Shown here: positions 5,788 to 6,234 of the stretch, in pieces | Position numbering within the stretch: the stretch's first letter is position 1 | Layout: every line of letters starts with the position of its first letter | Source: an uncultured bacterium | GTDB taxonomy: Bacteria; Planctomycetota; UBA1135; UBA2386 | NCBI GenBank assembly: GCA_938003515.1 | Contig: CALKYL010000157.1 | Span: forward strand, 1-6,234 | Reading direction: 5' to 3' | Length of the DNA stretch: 6,234 bases | The notes under the pieces: generated by a model | The model's database searches: none | Seen by the model: the letters and a program-made list of their open reading frames with translations, nothing else | Told to the model about the DNA's origin: nothing | Program-made: the position numbers and the translations under genes

Positions 5788-6234
5788 GCGCCTCGCCGTT
5801 CCGGCCGCGCTCGTCGCGCTGACGAGCGCCGTCGCCCAGAGCACGCCGCCGCCGATCCCCGTCGAGCTCCGCGCGCGCTTCGGCTTCCGCGGCCCCCTCG
5901 TCGCCAAGGTCGGCGACGGCATCGCCAACCTCCAGGTCGGCGACATCGACGGCGACGGCCGCCTCGAGGCGGTCGCCGTCGACGCGCGGCGCGCGCGGCT
6001 GGTCGTCGTGCGTGTCGACGGGGACGGGACCTCGATGCAGCCGATCCCCACCGGCGGCCAGATCGGCGGCTACACGCTCGCCGACGTCGACGGCGACGGC
6101 ACGAAGGAGCTGCTCGTCGTCGGCAGCCGCGGCCGGCTGACGGTCGAGCGTCCGGGCGGCACGCCGCCCGGTGCGGGCGGCGCGCTGGCGTTTGCGGAGT
6201 CCATCGCCCTCCAGCTCGAGGACGCGGGTGGCTA
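5777..6234 (+). CDS. Secreted FG-GAP/VCBS repeat protein, N-terminal part (3' truncated)
   Basis: The frame starts at ATG 5777 and stays open to the right edge (152 complete codons), so the gene is cut by the window. The product begins with a signal peptide: K4 and R5, a hydrophobic stretch LAVPAALVALTSAVA, and a plausible cleavage after A20 (AVA-Q). Two FG-GAP-like repeats follow, each with a calcium-type loop and a following hydrophobic strand: DIDGDG (56-61) then RLEAVAV, and DVDGDG (103-108) then TKELLVV. They are 47 residues apart, the size of one blade, so the full protein is probably a beta-propeller with more repeats beyond the edge. Such proteins are exported and act in cell-surface binding or adhesion; no catalytic domain is visible in this part. 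Start choice rests on the signal peptide and on the -10-like element just upstream. It is divergent from the protease gene with only 26 bases between the two ATGs. Confidence 0.82.
   Translation, partial: MDSKRLAVPAALVALTSAVAQSTPPPIPVELRARFGFRGPLVAKVGDGIANLQVGDIDGDGRLEAVAVDARRARLVVVRVDGDGTSMQPIPTGGQIGGYTLADVDGDGTKELLVVGSRGRLTVERPGGTPPGAGGALAFAESIALQLEDAGG

Noticed and set aside
4578..5822. A 414-codon plus-strand frame running over the protease gene.
   Set aside because: It crosses a convergent junction and lies antisense to the intact catalytic triad; no domain is visible in it.

Overview
This is a GC-rich window (about 70% G+C by eye) from a bacterial chromosome, with tightly packed genes and no mobile elements, RNA genes or CRISPR. 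Three features suggest a high-GC member of the Planctomycetota: a secreted Cys-rich lipoprotein carrying a TPWDYCC core, a secreted trypsin-like protease with an N-terminal small beta-barrel domain, and an FG-GAP (DxDGDG) surface protein. The placement rests on family resemblance from memory and is tentative; a myxobacterial or other GC-rich Gram-negative origin is not excluded.

Layout. (1) 1-908, + strand: the 3' part of a MacB/FtsX-type ABC transporter permease, running in from the left edge. (2) 905-1450, +: a Cys-rich lipoprotein that overlaps the permease stop by ATGA and has a strong AGGAGG ribosome binding site. (3) 1474-2688, +: a D12-class adenine-specific DNA methyltransferase, 23 bases downstream and probably in the same transcript. 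(4) 2747-4801, +: a type II NADH dehydrogenase-like flavoprotein fused to a cyclic-nucleotide-binding domain and a pair of CBS domains, with its own promoter-like element. (5) 4815-5750, - strand: a secreted S1C (DegP/HtrA-like) serine protease without a PDZ domain, convergent with gene 4. (6) 5777 to the right edge, +: the 5' part of a secreted FG-GAP/VCBS repeat protein, divergent from gene 5.

Genes 1 and 2 look like one envelope export or lipid/lipoprotein handling unit. Gene 4 is the most distinctive: one polypeptide joins a membrane-associated NADH:quinone oxidoreductase to two kinds of nucleotide sensor (cNMP and CBS), which suggests respiratory electron entry under direct allosteric control. 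Genes 5 and 6 share a very short divergent promoter region and both make exported proteins.

Regulation. Genes inside the first operon have Shine-Dalgarno sequences. The three genes that begin transcription units (4, 5 and 6) instead have a -10-like hexamer ending 7-9 bases before the start codon, which would give leaderless or nearly leaderless mRNAs. A 10-bp GC-rich hairpin at the junction of genes 4 and 5 is placed to stop transcription from both sides.
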